In this document: positions 10,068 to 19,549 of the stretch, piece after piece | Numbering within the stretch: the stretch's first letter is position 1 | How the letters are laid out: the number at the start of each line of letters is the position of its first letter | Origin: Methylorubrum extorquens | GTDB lineage: Bacteria; Pseudomonadota; Alphaproteobacteria; Rhizobiales; Beijerinckiaceae | Length of the DNA: 64,000 bases | Direction: 5' to 3' | Assembly: GCF_024169925.1 (NCBI RefSeq) | Contig: NZ_JALJXF010000001.1 | Location: 89,501 to 153,500 of the forward strand | The notes under the pieces: model-generated | Database searches by the model: none | The model's input: the letters and a program-made list of their open reading frames with translations, nothing else | Told to the model about the DNA's origin: nothing | Translations under genes and position numbers: made by a program

Positions 10068-11153
10068 ATGACCCCCATTCCTTCCGATCGCCTCGACGCC
10101 ATCCTGGCGCGGCACGACATCGTCACGGCGCAGCTCGCCGACGGTTCGGCCGATGCCGGGAGCATCGTGCAGCTCTCCCGCGAATTGTCCGAACTCGACG
10201 GCGTCGTGGCCGCGATCCATCATTACCGGCTGGCGGAGGCCAACCTGGCCGGCATCCGGGCGATGATCGACGAGCCGGGCGGCGATCCGGAGATGCGCGC
10301 GCTCGCCGCCGAGGAGAAGCCGGAGGCGGAAGGTGCGCTCGAACAGGCCCACCGTGCGCTGCAACTGATCCTGCTGCCCAAGGATGCGGCCGATGAGAAG
10401 AGCGCGATCCTCGAAATCCGCGCCGGCACCGGCGGTGACGAGGCGGCCTTGTTCGCGGGCGACCTGTTTCGCATGTACGCGAAATACGCCGAGTCGAAGG
10501 GCTGGCGCGTCGAGGTGATCTCGGAGAGCGAGGGCACGGCCGGCGGCTATCGCGAGGTCGTGGCCGAAGTGAAGGGCCGCTCGGTGTTCTCGCGCCTCAA
10601 GTTCGAGAGCGGGGCCCACCGCGTCCAGCGCGTGCCCGACACCGAGACGCAGGGGCGCATCCACACTTCCGCCGCCACGGTCGCCGTGCTGCCGGAGGCG
10701 GAAGAGGTCGACATCGTCGTCAACGAGGCCGACCTGAAGATCGACACCATGCGGGCGCAGGGCGCCGGCGGCCAGCACGTCAACAAGACGGAGTCGGCGA
10801 TCCGCATCACCCATATGCCGACCGGCGTGGTGGTGTTCGTCCAGGAGGAGCGCTCGCAGCACAAGAACCGCGCCCGGGCGATGTCCCTCCTGCGTTCGAA
10901 GCTGTTCGATGCCGAGCGCACCGCCAAGGATTCGGCGCGGGCCGCCGACCGCAAGGCGCAGGTTGGCTCCGGCGACCGTTCGGAGCGCATCCGCACCTAC
11001 AATTTCCCGCAAGGCCGCGTCACCGACCACCGCATCAACCTGACCCTCTACAAGCTGGAGGAGGTCATGGCCGGCCAGGCGCTCGACGAGGTGATCGACG
11101 CCCTGGTGACCGAGCATCAGGCCGAGTTGCTGGCCGCCGAGGGAATGGCGTGA
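10068..11153 (+). CDS. prfA: Peptide chain release factor 1
   Basis: Recognises UAA and UAG stop codons and triggers peptide release. 361 residues, the usual RF1 length. The GGQ peptidyl-hydrolysis motif is in [15 protein letters not shown] near residue 233, followed by the family segment [14 protein letters not shown]. Start ATG 10068 gives [13 protein letters not shown]. Its TGA stop overlaps a GTG of prmC by four bases, which fits coupled translation of RF1 with the enzyme that methylates its GGQ glutamine. Confidence 0.97.
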   Translation: MTPIPSDRLDAILARHDIVTAQLADGSADAGSIVQLSRELSELDGVVAAIHHYRLAEANLAGIRAMIDEPGGDPEMRALAAEEKPEAEGALEQAHRALQLILLPKDAADEKSAILEIRAGTGGDEAALFAGDLFRMYAKYAESKGWRVEVISESEGTAGGYREVVAEVKGRSVFSRLKFESGAHRVQRVPDTETQGRIHTSAATVAVLPEAEEVDIVVNEADLKIDTMRAQGAGGQHVNKTESAIRITHMPTGVVVFVQEERSQHKNRARAMSLLRSKLFDAERTAKDSARAADRKAQVGSGDRSERIRTYNFPQGRVTDHRINLTLYKLEEVMAGQALDEVIDALVTEHQAELLAAEGMA

Positions 11154-12052
11154 CGGCAGGGGCCGGTATGAGCCCCCGCTTTGCTGCGACGCTTCCCCTA
11201 GAGGCCGCGCTGCGGCACCTTGTCCGGACCTTCGAGGAGGCCGGGTTGCCGAATGCGCGCTCGGACGCTCGCTTCCTCGCCCTGCACGCCCTTTCGCTCA
11301 CTCCCCTCGATCTGACGCTCCGTGGACGCGAGCCGCTTGGTGCGGCCGGTGCGGAGGCACTCCGGCATGCGGCAGAGCGGCGGCTTGCGGGTGAGCCAGT
11401 GGCGCGGATCCTCGGCGCCTGGGAGTTCTGGGGGCTGCCCTTCGCCCTCGGCCCGGAGACGCTGGTGCCGCGGCCCGACACCGAGAGCGTGGTGGAGACG
11501 GCCCTCCGTCTGCTGCCCGAGCGGCCGCTGCGCCTGATCGATCTCGGCACCGGATCCGGCTGCATCCTCGTGGCTCTGCTGCACGAGCGGCCGGGGGCGC
11601 TCGGCATCGGCCTCGACCGGTCGGCGGCGGCGCTGGCGGTCGCCTGGCGGAACGCGGCGGCGAACGGTGTCGCCGATCGGGCCGCCTTCCTGTGCGGTTC
11701 CTGGCTCGATGCGCTGAAGGGGCCGTTCGACCTCATCGTCTCAAACCCGCCCTACATCGCCACCCCCGTCATCGAAACGCTCGAACCGGAGGTTCGCGGG
11801 CACGATCCGCGCGCCGCCCTCGATGGCGGGGCCGACGGCCTCGACGCCTATCGGTCAATCCTCGCGGATGTCGCGCGGCGGCCGGGTCTGCTCTCGGCGC
11901 ACGGCGCGCTCGTGCTGGAGATCGGCTACGATCAGGGAAACGCCCTGACCCGTCTCGCGCAGGAGGCGGGATTCGAGGTCATCGGCGTCGGCCGGGACCT
12001 CGCCGGCCACGACCGGGTCGTCACGCTTCGGCCATCCTTGGCGGGCAGGTGA
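11150..12052 (+). CDS. prmC: Release factor glutamine methyltransferase
   Basis: Methylates the glutamine of the GGQ motif of release factors. 300 residues if begun at GTG 11150, inside the prfA stop (GTGA overlap); ATG 11168 is a reasonable alternative because AGGGG precedes it. The helical N-terminal domain is followed by the SAM site [13 protein letters not shown] and the catalytic [10 protein letters not shown], and by [11 protein letters not shown], all typical. Adjacent prfA is its substrate. Confidence 0.95.
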   Translation: MTAGAGMSPRFAATLPLEAALRHLVRTFEEAGLPNARSDARFLALHALSLTPLDLTLRGREPLGAAGAEALRHAAERRLAGEPVARILGAWEFWGLPFALGPETLVPRPDTESVVETALRLLPERPLRLIDLGTGSGCILVALLHERPGALGIGLDRSAAALAVAWRNAAANGVADRAAFLCGSWLDALKGPFDLIVSNPPYIATPVIETLEPEVRGHDPRAALDGGADGLDAYRSILADVARRPGLLSAHGALVLEIGYDQGNALTRLAQEAGFEVIGVGRDLAGHDRVVTLRPSLAGR

Positions 12053-12212
12053 CGGATCGAGGGAGCGGATTTCGCGCCGGTCTGTGGCGCGAATGACCGA
12101 TAGACCCGCACAATTCCGGCATAAGCCGCCTCGGACACGAAAAAATGCTTGTTGTCGAGGGCGTCAGTCACTAGCTTAGGGATGCAGGCCGCCAATGGTC
12201 CGTTGAGCGTCT

Positions 12213-12277
12213 CTCACAAAACTCCCGCTGCGCCCCACCGGCCAAAGGGAGCTCCCGAGAACCGGGAGTTTTGTGAG
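12213..12277. repeat. Inverted repeat with 15-base perfect arms
   Basis: CTCACAAAACTCCCG at 12213-12227 is exactly complementary to CGGGAGTTTTGTGAG at 12263-12277, with a 35-base loop that itself contains GGAGCTCC. It lies 160 bases after prmC in the 524-base gap 12053-12576, where I see no convincing gene. The right arm runs into the 12-base motif GTGAGGCACTCT. It could be a transcription end, an operator or a mobile-element remnant. Confidence 0.75.
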
Positions 12278-12284
12278 GCACTCT
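12273..12284 (+). repeat. GTGAGGCACTCT motif, copy 1
   Basis: Twelve-base motif GTGAGGCACTCT, found at two other gene-free sites in this window (20604-20615, and on the minus strand at 24536-24547). Here it overlaps the right arm of an inverted repeat and is followed by TTCAAACGGTATCGG. Function unknown. Confidence 0.6.
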
Positions 12285-12576
12285 TTCAAACGGTATCGGT
12301 AGGATCGGTTTTGACCGTGTCCTCCGGCTTCGGACGGTCTTCCCACCATCGAGCGGACGCGCTCCGGCAGTCGCGGCTAGGCTCGGTGATATCGAACCTG
12401 ACAGTCGAGGGATGTCTCGCGGCGCGCCAAAACCGAGCGCAGCCACCAGACGAACGGCAAATATCGCGGAATGAAGCGCGGTCGGGCGCTCTGCGCCCGG
12501 CTCGCCCTGTCCGCGAGCCAAGCTCCTGCACTGTCAGTCACGCTGAGCGACAGGTAACGAGGGTCAATCGAGGCCG

Positions 12577-13881
12577 ATGAGACCAAACCAGAATCGACGG
12601 ATGCGGGGTCGCAATCGGCCCAAGGGTCCGAATCCGCTGACGCGCTCCTACGAGTCGAACGGTCCCGACGTCAAAATTCGCGGCACCGCACAGCATATCG
12701 CCGACAAGTACGCGCAGCTTGCGCGCGACGCTCTCGCGAGCGGCGATCCGGTCGCCGCCGAGAACTACTTCCAGCACGGCGAGCACTATTTCCGGATCAT
12801 CACCGGCGCTCAGGAGCCCGGCCGTCCGCAGGTCACGCAGGGCTATGCCCGCAACGGCTTCGACGAGGACGAGGAAGGCGACGACGAGACCGGTCAGGGC
12901 CAGGGCGCCGAGGGCGGTCGCCAGGGTCTCGGCTACGGCACCGACGAGTACGGCGACCCGACGCAGCAGCCGCAGCCGTTCGAGCGCCACGACTTCGACG
13001 GCAGGCCCCAGCGCAATGATCGCAATGATCGCAACCAGCGCTTCCAGCCCCGCGACCAGGGGCGCGAGCGCAACGATCGCAACGACCGGGGCCAGCGCTT
13101 CGAGGGCAACCGGCAGGATTATAACCGCGGCGAGCCGCGGCAGGACTTCCGTCAGGATCGCCAAGATCGGCCCGAGCGCCAAGATCGATCCGAGCGCCAG
13201 GACCGGCCTGAGCGCCAGGATCGTCAGGACTACCCCCGTCAGGACGGCCCGCGGCAGGATTACCGCCAGGACCGGCGTCAGGACTATCGGCAGGATTTCG
13301 GGCAACAGCCCCAAGAAGGCCGTGACAACCAAGGCCGTGACAACCAAGGCCGTGAATCTCAAAGCCGCGACAACCAAGGTCGCGAGCCGCAGGGTCGCGA
13401 GAACCGTCGCGACGCTGCCCGCTTCGAGAACGGTCGCGGCGAGTTCCCCGAGGCACCGCGTCAGGAGCCCCGCCAGGAATCGCGGCAAGAAGCACGGCAG
13501 GAAACAAGGCAAGAGCCGCGTCAGGACACCCGCGCCGAGCCTGCGGCACGGTCCGAGGCGCCCCCGCGTTCCGAAAGCCCGGCGCCGCGGCGTGGGCGCG
13601 GTCGTGCGAGCGAGGCCAGCCGCGCCGCTGCGGCCGAGGCCGCCGATCCGTCGGCGCTGCCCGCCTTCCTGATGACGGCGACCCGCAATCCTACGCCGGC
13701 CCCCGAGGCCCCGGCCGCGCGATCCGCGCCGGAGCCGCGCGAGGCGGCCCCTGCCGCCGAAGTGCCGTCGTCGGACGAGGACGCGCCCGCGCCGAAGCCC
13801 CGTCGCCGCCGGACCCGCTACAAGGGCCCCGAGGACGAGGCTGCTCCCGAGAAGACCGATACGCCGGACGCGGCCGAGTAA
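12577..13881 (+). CDS. DUF4167 domain protein with long RDQ-rich low-complexity tail
   Basis: 434 residues. The first about 75 form the conserved DUF4167 domain, opening MRPNQNRRMRGRNRPKGPN with NPLTRSYESNGP and a helical segment ending YFQHGEHYFRI. Nearly all the rest is disordered, rich in Arg, Asp, Gln, Glu and Asn, with repeats such as RPERQD and GRDNQ. It ends with RRRRTRYKGPEDE. Family members are abundant in Hyphomicrobiales; the arginine-rich ends suggest RNA binding, which is inference. Length differences between strains are expected because the middle is built from short tandem repeats. A strong terminator follows. Confidence 0.9.
   Translation: MRPNQNRRMRGRNRPKGPNPLTRSYESNGPDVKIRGTAQHIADKYAQLARDALASGDPVAAENYFQHGEHYFRIITGAQEPGRPQVTQGYARNGFDEDEEGDDETGQGQGAEGGRQGLGYGTDEYGDPTQQPQPFERHDFDGRPQRNDRNDRNQRFQPRDQGRERNDRNDRGQRFEGNRQDYNRGEPRQDFRQDRQDRPERQDRSERQDRPERQDRQDYPRQDGPRQDYRQDRRQDYRQDFGQQPQEGRDNQGRDNQGRESQSRDNQGREPQGRENRRDAARFENGRGEFPEAPRQEPRQESRQEARQETRQEPRQDTRAEPAARSEAPPRSESPAPRRGRGRASEASRAAAAEAADPSALPAFLMTATRNPTPAPEAPAARSAPEPREAAPAAEVPSSDEDAPAPKPRRRRTRYKGPEDEAAPEKTDTPDAAE
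13319..13408 (+). repeat. Six tandem 15-base units inside the DUF4167 gene
   Basis: Units are variants of GGCCGTGACAACCAA, starting at 13319, 13334, 13349, 13364, 13379 and 13394. The first two are identical and later ones decay. Each encodes a five-residue GRDNQ-type repeat, so changes in copy number keep frame. Confidence 0.85.
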
Positions 13882-13897
13882 AAGAACCAGACGAACG

Positions 13898-13933
13898 AGC
13901 GGCCCGAGGCATCCTCGGGCCGCTTTCGTTTTT
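13898..13933 (+). terminator. Rho-independent terminator after the DUF4167 gene
   Basis: AGCGGCCCGAGG, a short CAT loop, CCTCGGGCCGCT, then TTCGTTTTT. It lies 17 bases after the stop codon and has the stem and T-run of an intrinsic terminator for plus-strand transcription. Confidence 0.88.
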
Positions 13934-13966
13934 GGCTCCGTGAGCGCAGCGCGCAGGGTGAGCGAT

Positions 13967-14072
13967 AGAGCATCATCCCGAAAGGCGGCTTCCGGCTTTC
14001 GGAAAAATGATGCAAAAACAAAAGCCTCCAGCATCGTCCTGGATCCGGTATCCAGGACGATGCTGGAGGCTT
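13967..14072. repeat. Palindromic repeat, long two-module form (copy B)
   Basis: Module 1 (AGAGCATCATCCCGAAAG to CTTTCGG) is joined by the linker TGATGCAAAAACAAAAG to module 2, a near-perfect palindrome at 14022-14072 centred on TGGATCCGGTATCCA. It lies between the converging ends of the DUF4167 gene and flgL. Read on the minus strand, module 2 forms a 22-base-pair hairpin followed by TTTTGTTTTT, so it could terminate flgL transcription. Confidence 0.88.
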
Positions 14073-14098
14073 CTCGCTTGTAGCAAGCGGAAACCGGA

Positions 14099-15892
14099 TC
14101 AGCGGAGATAGTTGACGAGGCTCATCTCGGAGAGGATCGAGGTGACCTTGTAGCTCGCCTGCAACTGCGTCTGCAGGCTCAGGAGCTTGGCCGCGACCTC
14201 TTCCGTCGAGACCGTATCGACCCCGTCGAGGGAGTCCTGCAGGGTCGCCTTGGTGGTGTTGGCCACCGATTTCGCGTTGGCCATGCTGCTGGCCGCCAGG
14301 CCGAAATCGGTGCCGAGCTGCTCCAGGCTCTGCTGGCCGTCGCCCGCGGTGAGGAGGTTCGCCGCCCGGGTGGAGACCGCCTCGAAACGCGCCGTGTCGA
14401 CCGTGCCGGTCCCGGTGGTGAAGTTCTCCGCTGCCATTGCGGCGATCCCGGCAAGCGTCCGGCGGATCCCCTCCTCGTTGGCCTGCGCGCCGATCTCGAC
14501 CGTCCGGCTGGTGCCGGCCTGCACGGTCGCCGTCGCCCGAGGGTCGGCGGAGGTGTCGCCCTTGTACCAGATCACGGTCTTGGCGCTGGCCGTCTCGGCG
14601 TAGCCGTTGCCGTCCGCCGCGACGCGCCGCGGGCTCAGGCCGGCGGCGGGCGAGCCCTCGAAGAAGTTGAGCGAGGCCCGGCCGGTCGAACTCGCCGAGA
14701 GTTCGGTGTTGGCCGCCGTCGTCAGGGCGTTCTGGAGCGAGCGGGAGAGGTTCGCGGTGGTCTCCTCCGGCGTCGCACCGATGGCGAACGTCGTCGCGGA
14801 GCCGGAATCGGCGGTCGCGGCGGCGGTCAGGGTGATCGACTTGGTCGTGCCGTCATGCATGCCGAGCTTTAGCGTGATCGTGTCGCCGGCCGAGGGATTG
14901 CTGCCGACCGTAAGGGTCGCCGTGGCGGCTCGGCCGTTGGTGAAGGCCGCCGCCACGCCGGGCGGGCTCGCGCTCTGCACGCTGGCGATGTCGGCCCCGC
15001 CGAGCGCCCGCTTCAGGTTCGCGGCGGTGTCTTCCTTGGTGGCTCCGATGGAGAAAGCTCCAGCCGCGTTGCCGGCCTCGCCCGCACGGGCCGTGAGGTC
15101 GAGAGTCTTCTGACTGCCGTCGGCGAGCTGAACCACCACCCGCACCTGAGCGCCCTCGGCAGGCTGCTCGGCAAAGCTCAAGCCGACGTCCGGCTTCGAT
15201 CCGGCGACGACGTTCGCGCCGAGCGTGGTGCTGTTCGAACTCGACGCGGCCATGAGGGTGAAGCCGAAATTCGCCCTCGCTTCGGCGCTGGAATCCTCGG
15301 ACAGACCGATCGTCCGGGGGCCGACGCTCTGGGTCAGGCGGCCGTTGCCCGAGGGGCCGAGATCGGCCTTCTTCTGCTCGGCGATCATGGCTTTGAGGCC
15401 GTCGAGGCCCTCCGCCGGAACACCGTTCATAATGGCTTGCTCGGAAACGACCGGCGCCGTGTCGGTCGCCCGCCCCGAGAAGACGTAGACCCCGCCCGCC
15501 TGCTGGTTCAGGGCATCGACGGCCGCCGAGAGGTTGTTGGCAGCAAGCTGCACGGTGGTCGCCGGCAGCTTCTCATTACGGGAAGAGACGATTCCGGTGA
15601 GGTTCGAGCGGGTGCTGTCGGAGAGCGACTTGAGCTGCGTGAGGCTGGCGCTCGTCAGTTTCACCCGGGTCTCGGCCGAGCCGATCGCTGCGAGGTAGCC
15701 GTCCTGGGCGCTGATCGCCGCGTGCGCGCTCAAGCTCGTCGTGCGCGCCACGCCCAGGCCGCCATAGGTTTCGGCGGTGCGCCCGGTCGAGAGCTGCTGC
15801 GCTAGCCCATCGAGCTGGTTCTTCATGGCGACGAGGCTCGCCGACTGACGGTCGAAGCGGTAGGTGCCGGCGGCGAAAGCGGTGATGGTCAT
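14099..15892 (-). CDS. flgL: Flagellar hook-associated protein FlgL (flagellin family)
   Basis: Hook-filament junction protein (HAP3), exported by the flagellar type III system. 597 residues, longer than typical FlgL because of a large Ser/Thr/Ala/Gly-rich middle with two related stretches near residues 255-305 and 340-395 (both contain a motif like ATKEDTAANLKRAL or ATPEETTANLSRSL). The N-terminal flagellin helix (residues 1 to about 150) and the C-terminal helix ending SILSEMSLVNYLR are conserved. Third in order after flgE and flgK, with a repeat element in the flgK-flgL gap. Confidence 0.88.
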   Translation of the reverse strand: MTITAFAAGTYRFDRQSASLVAMKNQLDGLAQQLSTGRTAETYGGLGVARTTSLSAHAAISAQDGYLAAIGSAETRVKLTSASLTQLKSLSDSTRSNLTGIVSSRNEKLPATTVQLAANNLSAAVDALNQQAGGVYVFSGRATDTAPVVSEQAIMNGVPAEGLDGLKAMIAEQKKADLGPSGNGRLTQSVGPRTIGLSEDSSAEARANFGFTLMAASSSNSTTLGANVVAGSKPDVGLSFAEQPAEGAQVRVVVQLADGSQKTLDLTARAGEAGNAAGAFSIGATKEDTAANLKRALGGADIASVQSASPPGVAAAFTNGRAATATLTVGSNPSAGDTITLKLGMHDGTTKSITLTAAATADSGSATTFAIGATPEETTANLSRSLQNALTTAANTELSASSTGRASLNFFEGSPAAGLSPRRVAADGNGYAETASAKTVIWYKGDTSADPRATATVQAGTSRTVEIGAQANEEGIRRTLAGIAAMAAENFTTGTGTVDTARFEAVSTRAANLLTAGDGQQSLEQLGTDFGLAASSMANAKSVANTTKATLQDSLDGVDTVSTEEVAAKLLSLQTQLQASYKVTSILSEMSLVNYLR

Positions 15893-15908
15893 CGGCGGCT
15901 CCGTACCT

Positions 15909-16012
15909 AGAGCATCGTCCCGAAAGCGGGTTGCCGGCTTTCGGAAGAAGATGATGCAAAAACGAAAGGCGAGAGCATCGTCCTGGATCCGGTATCCAGG
16001 ACGATGCTCTAG
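15909..16012. repeat. Palindromic repeat, long two-module form (copy C)
   Basis: Same structure as copy B: module 1 AGAGCATCGTCCCGAAAGC to GGCTTTCGG, linker GATGATGCAAAAACGAAAG, module 2 GAGCATCGTCCTGGATCC to ACGATGCTCTAG. On the minus strand its first bases, TAG at 16009-16011, are the flgK stop codon. It fills the flgK-flgL gap and, read on the minus strand, resembles a terminator (hairpin then CTTTCGTTTTT). Confidence 0.88.
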
Positions 16013-17907
16013 ATCCTGAGTAGGGTGTCGATCATGTCGCGGGCGGCGGTGAGCACGCGGGCGTTGGCCGCGTAGGCCTGCTGGAGCGCGATCAGGTTCG
16101 ACATCTCCTCGTCGATGTTGACGCCCGAGGCGGAAGCGAAGCGCCCCTGCGCCGTCGAGAGGGCGATGCTTTGTCCCTCGTCGAGATCCTGCGCCGCCGC
16201 CGCCGCCGCGCCCTGCACCGAGATGACGCCCTGGACGAAGTCGGCGACGCTCGACCGCGTCGGGGCGTCGATGCCGCTGATGCCGCTCGACGAGGAGAAG
16301 AGACGCTGGGCCCCCGTCAGCGCGGTGAACAGCGCCTGCGGCCGGGTCCCGTCGCCGATTCCGCTCGACACGCCCGTCCCGGTGATGCCGACGAGGCTTC
16401 CGGCGCTGCCGACCACCGCGGGATTCACGGCGATGCGCTGTGCGAAGCCCGTGAGCTGCGAGCCGCCGTCGAAGGAGCCGGTGTAGAGCGTGGCGGAGGC
16501 GCCGTCGACGAAGAGCGGAAGCTGCGTGGTGGAGCCCTTGATGTCGCTCGCCGAGGTGACTTGCGTCACGCTGGCGCTCGCCGCGATCAGGGTGGCCCCC
16601 CCGCTCGAGAGGATGCGCATCGCGCCGGCCTCGCCGCCCGGCACGCTCGACACCGTGTATCCCCCGCCCAACGCCGCGGTGATCGCGCCGCGGATCTCGT
16701 CCGCGGTGCGGGCGGGGGTCGCATCGGGCCGCCGGATCGTGAACGGGATTACCGTGGCGTTCGCGTCGTCTGTGGCGCCGGCGGGAATTGCGGGGGCCGG
16801 ATTCTGATAGGAGGGCATCAGGATGAGATTGCGCTGCTTGCCGCTCCCGTCCTGTACCGTCAGGGTGATGGCGTTGCCGGCCGAAAGACCGGTCAGGTCG
16901 ATGTCGAAGCCCCCCTTGGTGCCGTCGGTGGGGGCCGTGCCGGTGGCCAGACGGTCGGACATTGCGCGCGACAGCCCCGCCGCGAGGTCGTCGAGCTGGC
17001 GCTGGGCCTGCGGCAACACCGTATCGCGCAGCTCGATTGCAGCGGCGATCGAGCCGGAGCGGATCGCCCCGGAGCCGAGCAGGTCGATCTTGCCGCCACC
17101 GGGCGTCGACGCGACGATGGTGCCGACGCCGCTCTGCGACGGGTCGGTGGCATAGAGCGCGTTGGCCGAGAGCGTGCCGCGGGCATCGAAGCGGAGCGAG
17201 GCGGCGTTGGAGCGATCGAGCAGGGTGACGCCCGAGCTGGTCAGCACGCTCACGCTGCCATCGCTCTGGGGGACGGCGTTGATGTCGATGAGGCCCGACA
17301 GGCTGGTGAGCGCTTGGTCGCGCTGATCCTCCAGTTCGGGGCGGCTCGCGTCGCCGGTCGCAGTCGCGACGATGCGGGTGTTGAGCTTGGCCAGCTGCGC
17401 GAGCAGGCCGCTGGCCTTCTCGGTGTCGCTGGCGAGTTGCGATTCCAGCCCCGAGCGCAGGGCCTGCACCCCGTTGGCGGCGCTGCCGATGCGCGTGGCG
17501 ACGTCGTTGGCCGCGCTGAGCACCGTCGCCCGTGCGGCCGTCGATGTCGGGTTGGCGGCCAGGGTCTGAAGCGAGAGCGTGAAGTTGTTGAACACCCCGT
17601 CGAGCGCCGAGGCGTCTCCGGGCCGCCCGTAGAGCGTGTCGAGCTGCGTGCGGGTCTTCGACATCAGCGAGGTGTAGGCCGCCCCCGAGCTTTCGGCGCG
17701 GAGCTGCTTGAGCGCGGCCGCGTCGAGCGCCCGCGCGACCGTGCCGGTGGCGACGCCCGCATTCCCCGAGCCCGACGTGATCGGAGAGAGCGTGCGCCGG
17801 ACATAGCCGGCGGTGCCGACATTGGCGATGTTCTGCGAGACGACCCCGATCTGAGCCTGCGTGACCCGCAGGCCGGCGGTGGCCGTGCTGAACGCGTCGA
17901 GGGCCAA
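16009..17907 (-). CDS. flgK: Flagellar hook-associated protein FlgK
   Basis: HAP1 at the hook-filament junction. 632 residues. The N-terminus (MALDAFSTATAGLRVTQAQI, then NIANVGTAGYVRR) and C-terminus (NLIALQQAYAANARVLTAARDMIDTLLRI) match the rod/hook/HAP-family coiled-coil ends. The middle is Ala/Gly/Ser-rich variable sequence. Only 26 bases separate it from the flgE stop, so flgE-flgK form an operon. The stop codon TAG is supplied by the edge of a repeat element, but the protein ends where the family usually ends. Confidence 0.95.
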   Translation of the reverse strand: MALDAFSTATAGLRVTQAQIGVVSQNIANVGTAGYVRRTLSPITSGSGNAGVATGTVARALDAAALKQLRAESSGAAYTSLMSKTRTQLDTLYGRPGDASALDGVFNNFTLSLQTLAANPTSTAARATVLSAANDVATRIGSAANGVQALRSGLESQLASDTEKASGLLAQLAKLNTRIVATATGDASRPELEDQRDQALTSLSGLIDINAVPQSDGSVSVLTSSGVTLLDRSNAASLRFDARGTLSANALYATDPSQSGVGTIVASTPGGGKIDLLGSGAIRSGSIAAAIELRDTVLPQAQRQLDDLAAGLSRAMSDRLATGTAPTDGTKGGFDIDLTGLSAGNAITLTVQDGSGKQRNLILMPSYQNPAPAIPAGATDDANATVIPFTIRRPDATPARTADEIRGAITAALGGGYTVSSVPGGEAGAMRILSSGGATLIAASASVTQVTSASDIKGSTTQLPLFVDGASATLYTGSFDGGSQLTGFAQRIAVNPAVVGSAGSLVGITGTGVSSGIGDGTRPQALFTALTGAQRLFSSSSGISGIDAPTRSSVADFVQGVISVQGAAAAAAQDLDEGQSIALSTAQGRFASASGVNIDEEMSNLIALQQAYAANARVLTAARDMIDTLLRI

Positions 17908-17933
17908 GGCGCTTCTCCTCCCTCAGGGGTTCG

Positions 17934-19316
17934 TCAGCGGATGACGTTCAAGAGATCGGAGATCATCGTCTGCGCCGTCGACATCACCCGGGTGTTGGCA
18001 GAGTAGGCCTGTTGGGTAACGATCATCTTCGAAAATTCCGCGGCAATGTCCGTATTCGACTGCTCGACGTTTGCCCCGACCACGGTCGAATCCTTGAGCC
18101 CGCTGATGGCCTCGCCCGAGGCGACGGTCTGCTGGTAGTTGCCCATCGAATCCGGTTTCAGCCCGTCGGGATTGACGAACTGCGCCACCTCGACCCGGGC
18201 CAGCCCGATCACCGAGCCGTTGGAGTACTTGCCGCTGATGATGCCGTTCTCGCCGACTTCGACGGAGTTCAGCGTGCCAGAGGCGTAGCCGTTCTGCTTG
18301 AGGTCGTTGGTCGTCACGGTGCCGGAGGCTGCGGCGTATTGCGTGAGGCCTCCGCTGAGATCGAGGGTGACCTCGCCGACATTGACGCCGTCGACGGTCA
18401 GATTGCTGATCGGAACCGTCTTCCCGGTCGGGGCGGTCATCTGCCCGCTGGGGCTGAAGGTGAAGGCCTGGCCGATATTGGTCCAGCTCGACTGGTTGCC
18501 GGTGACGCTGGTCTTGTCGGCGGTGAACAGGTTCCAGGTGTCGCTCGTGCCGGTCGCGGTGTCGGCGGCGGCCACCTTCGCCCACCGGCTCTGAACGCTC
18601 ACGGGGGCACCGGAGGCGGTGTAGACGGTCAGGGCCGGTCCGGCGATGCTGTTGTCGATGAAGCTCTGCGCATTGGTTTGGGAGACGGTGCCGCCGGTCC
18701 GGCCGTTGGTCGGCGTCACCCGCGCGTCGGTCCCGTCGGTGAAGGCGGAGAGCAGGCCCTGCGTCGAAGCGGCGTTGGTCGTGGCGGGGGATTTGGGCAG
18801 GTTGGCCGAGTAGGTGAGCGTCGTCGTCGGCTTGGCCGGGATGATCGCGTTCGAAATCTTGATCGGACCGGTGCCGTTGGTCTGGCCGGTGACCGGGTCG
18901 AGGCTCGCGCCGACGAGGTAGGCGCCCGCGCTGTTGACGAGGTAACCGTCCTTGTCCGGGGCGAAATCGCCGCGGCGAGTATAGAGGTTGGCGGTGGAGA
19001 AGGCCTCGCCGCCGCCGGTATCGGTGGTCTTCTTGCGAACCGCGAAGAAGCCCTGGCCGTCGAGCGCCATGTTGGTGGAGACGCCGGTCGAGACCTTGTT
19101 GCCCTGGATCGAGTTGGTGAGCTCCGAGAAGGCACCGACCGAGCCCGCGGTCTGGCTCTTCGCGTCGCCGTCGACGAGCATGTCGACGAAGCTTGTATCG
19201 ATGCGCTTGTAGCCGGTCGTCTGCGAGTTCGCGATGTTGCCCGAGATGTTGCTCAGCGAGAAGGACTGCGCCTTCAGGCCCGAAACCGCGGTCTGAAGCG
19301 CGGAAAAGACGTCCAT
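17934..19316 (-). CDS. flgE: Flagellar hook protein FlgE
   Basis: Builds the flagellar hook. 460 residues from ATG 19314-19316, beginning MDVFSALQTAVSGLKAQS with the NISGNIANSQTTGYKR rod/hook signature, and ending with QAYSANTRVMSTAQTMISDLLNVIR, the conserved C-terminal helix. A slightly earlier in-frame ATG at 19334 adds six non-conserved residues. First gene of the minus-strand flgE-flgK-flgL set; the promoter is expected in 19317-19549, shared with the divergent BLUF gene. Confidence 0.95.
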   Translation of the reverse strand: MDVFSALQTAVSGLKAQSFSLSNISGNIANSQTTGYKRIDTSFVDMLVDGDAKSQTAGSVGAFSELTNSIQGNKVSTGVSTNMALDGQGFFAVRKKTTDTGGGEAFSTANLYTRRGDFAPDKDGYLVNSAGAYLVGASLDPVTGQTNGTGPIKISNAIIPAKPTTTLTYSANLPKSPATTNAASTQGLLSAFTDGTDARVTPTNGRTGGTVSQTNAQSFIDNSIAGPALTVYTASGAPVSVQSRWAKVAAADTATGTSDTWNLFTADKTSVTGNQSSWTNIGQAFTFSPSGQMTAPTGKTVPISNLTVDGVNVGEVTLDLSGGLTQYAAASGTVTTNDLKQNGYASGTLNSVEVGENGIISGKYSNGSVIGLARVEVAQFVNPDGLKPDSMGNYQQTVASGEAISGLKDSTVVGANVEQSNTDIAAEFSKMIVTQQAYSANTRVMSTAQTMISDLLNVIR

Positions 19317-19549
19317 GGCGTTCGCTCGCTCCAAAAGACCGCATGAAGCGGTGGATCTGAAATCGAGAGCGCAACGCGCGTGCCAGAGCTAAGTCATTGG
19401 TATCTTTGGAGTGGATTTGCCGGGGCTCGGCAGTTTCGGACGGGCAGGCATGGGGCGAGCGGCAGATTCTGCCGGGTCCGGCCGTGTTTACGGCCCGTTA
19501 TCGCCATCCCCGTTAGTGTCGCCGGGAGTTGTCGTGTCGGACGGGATTC

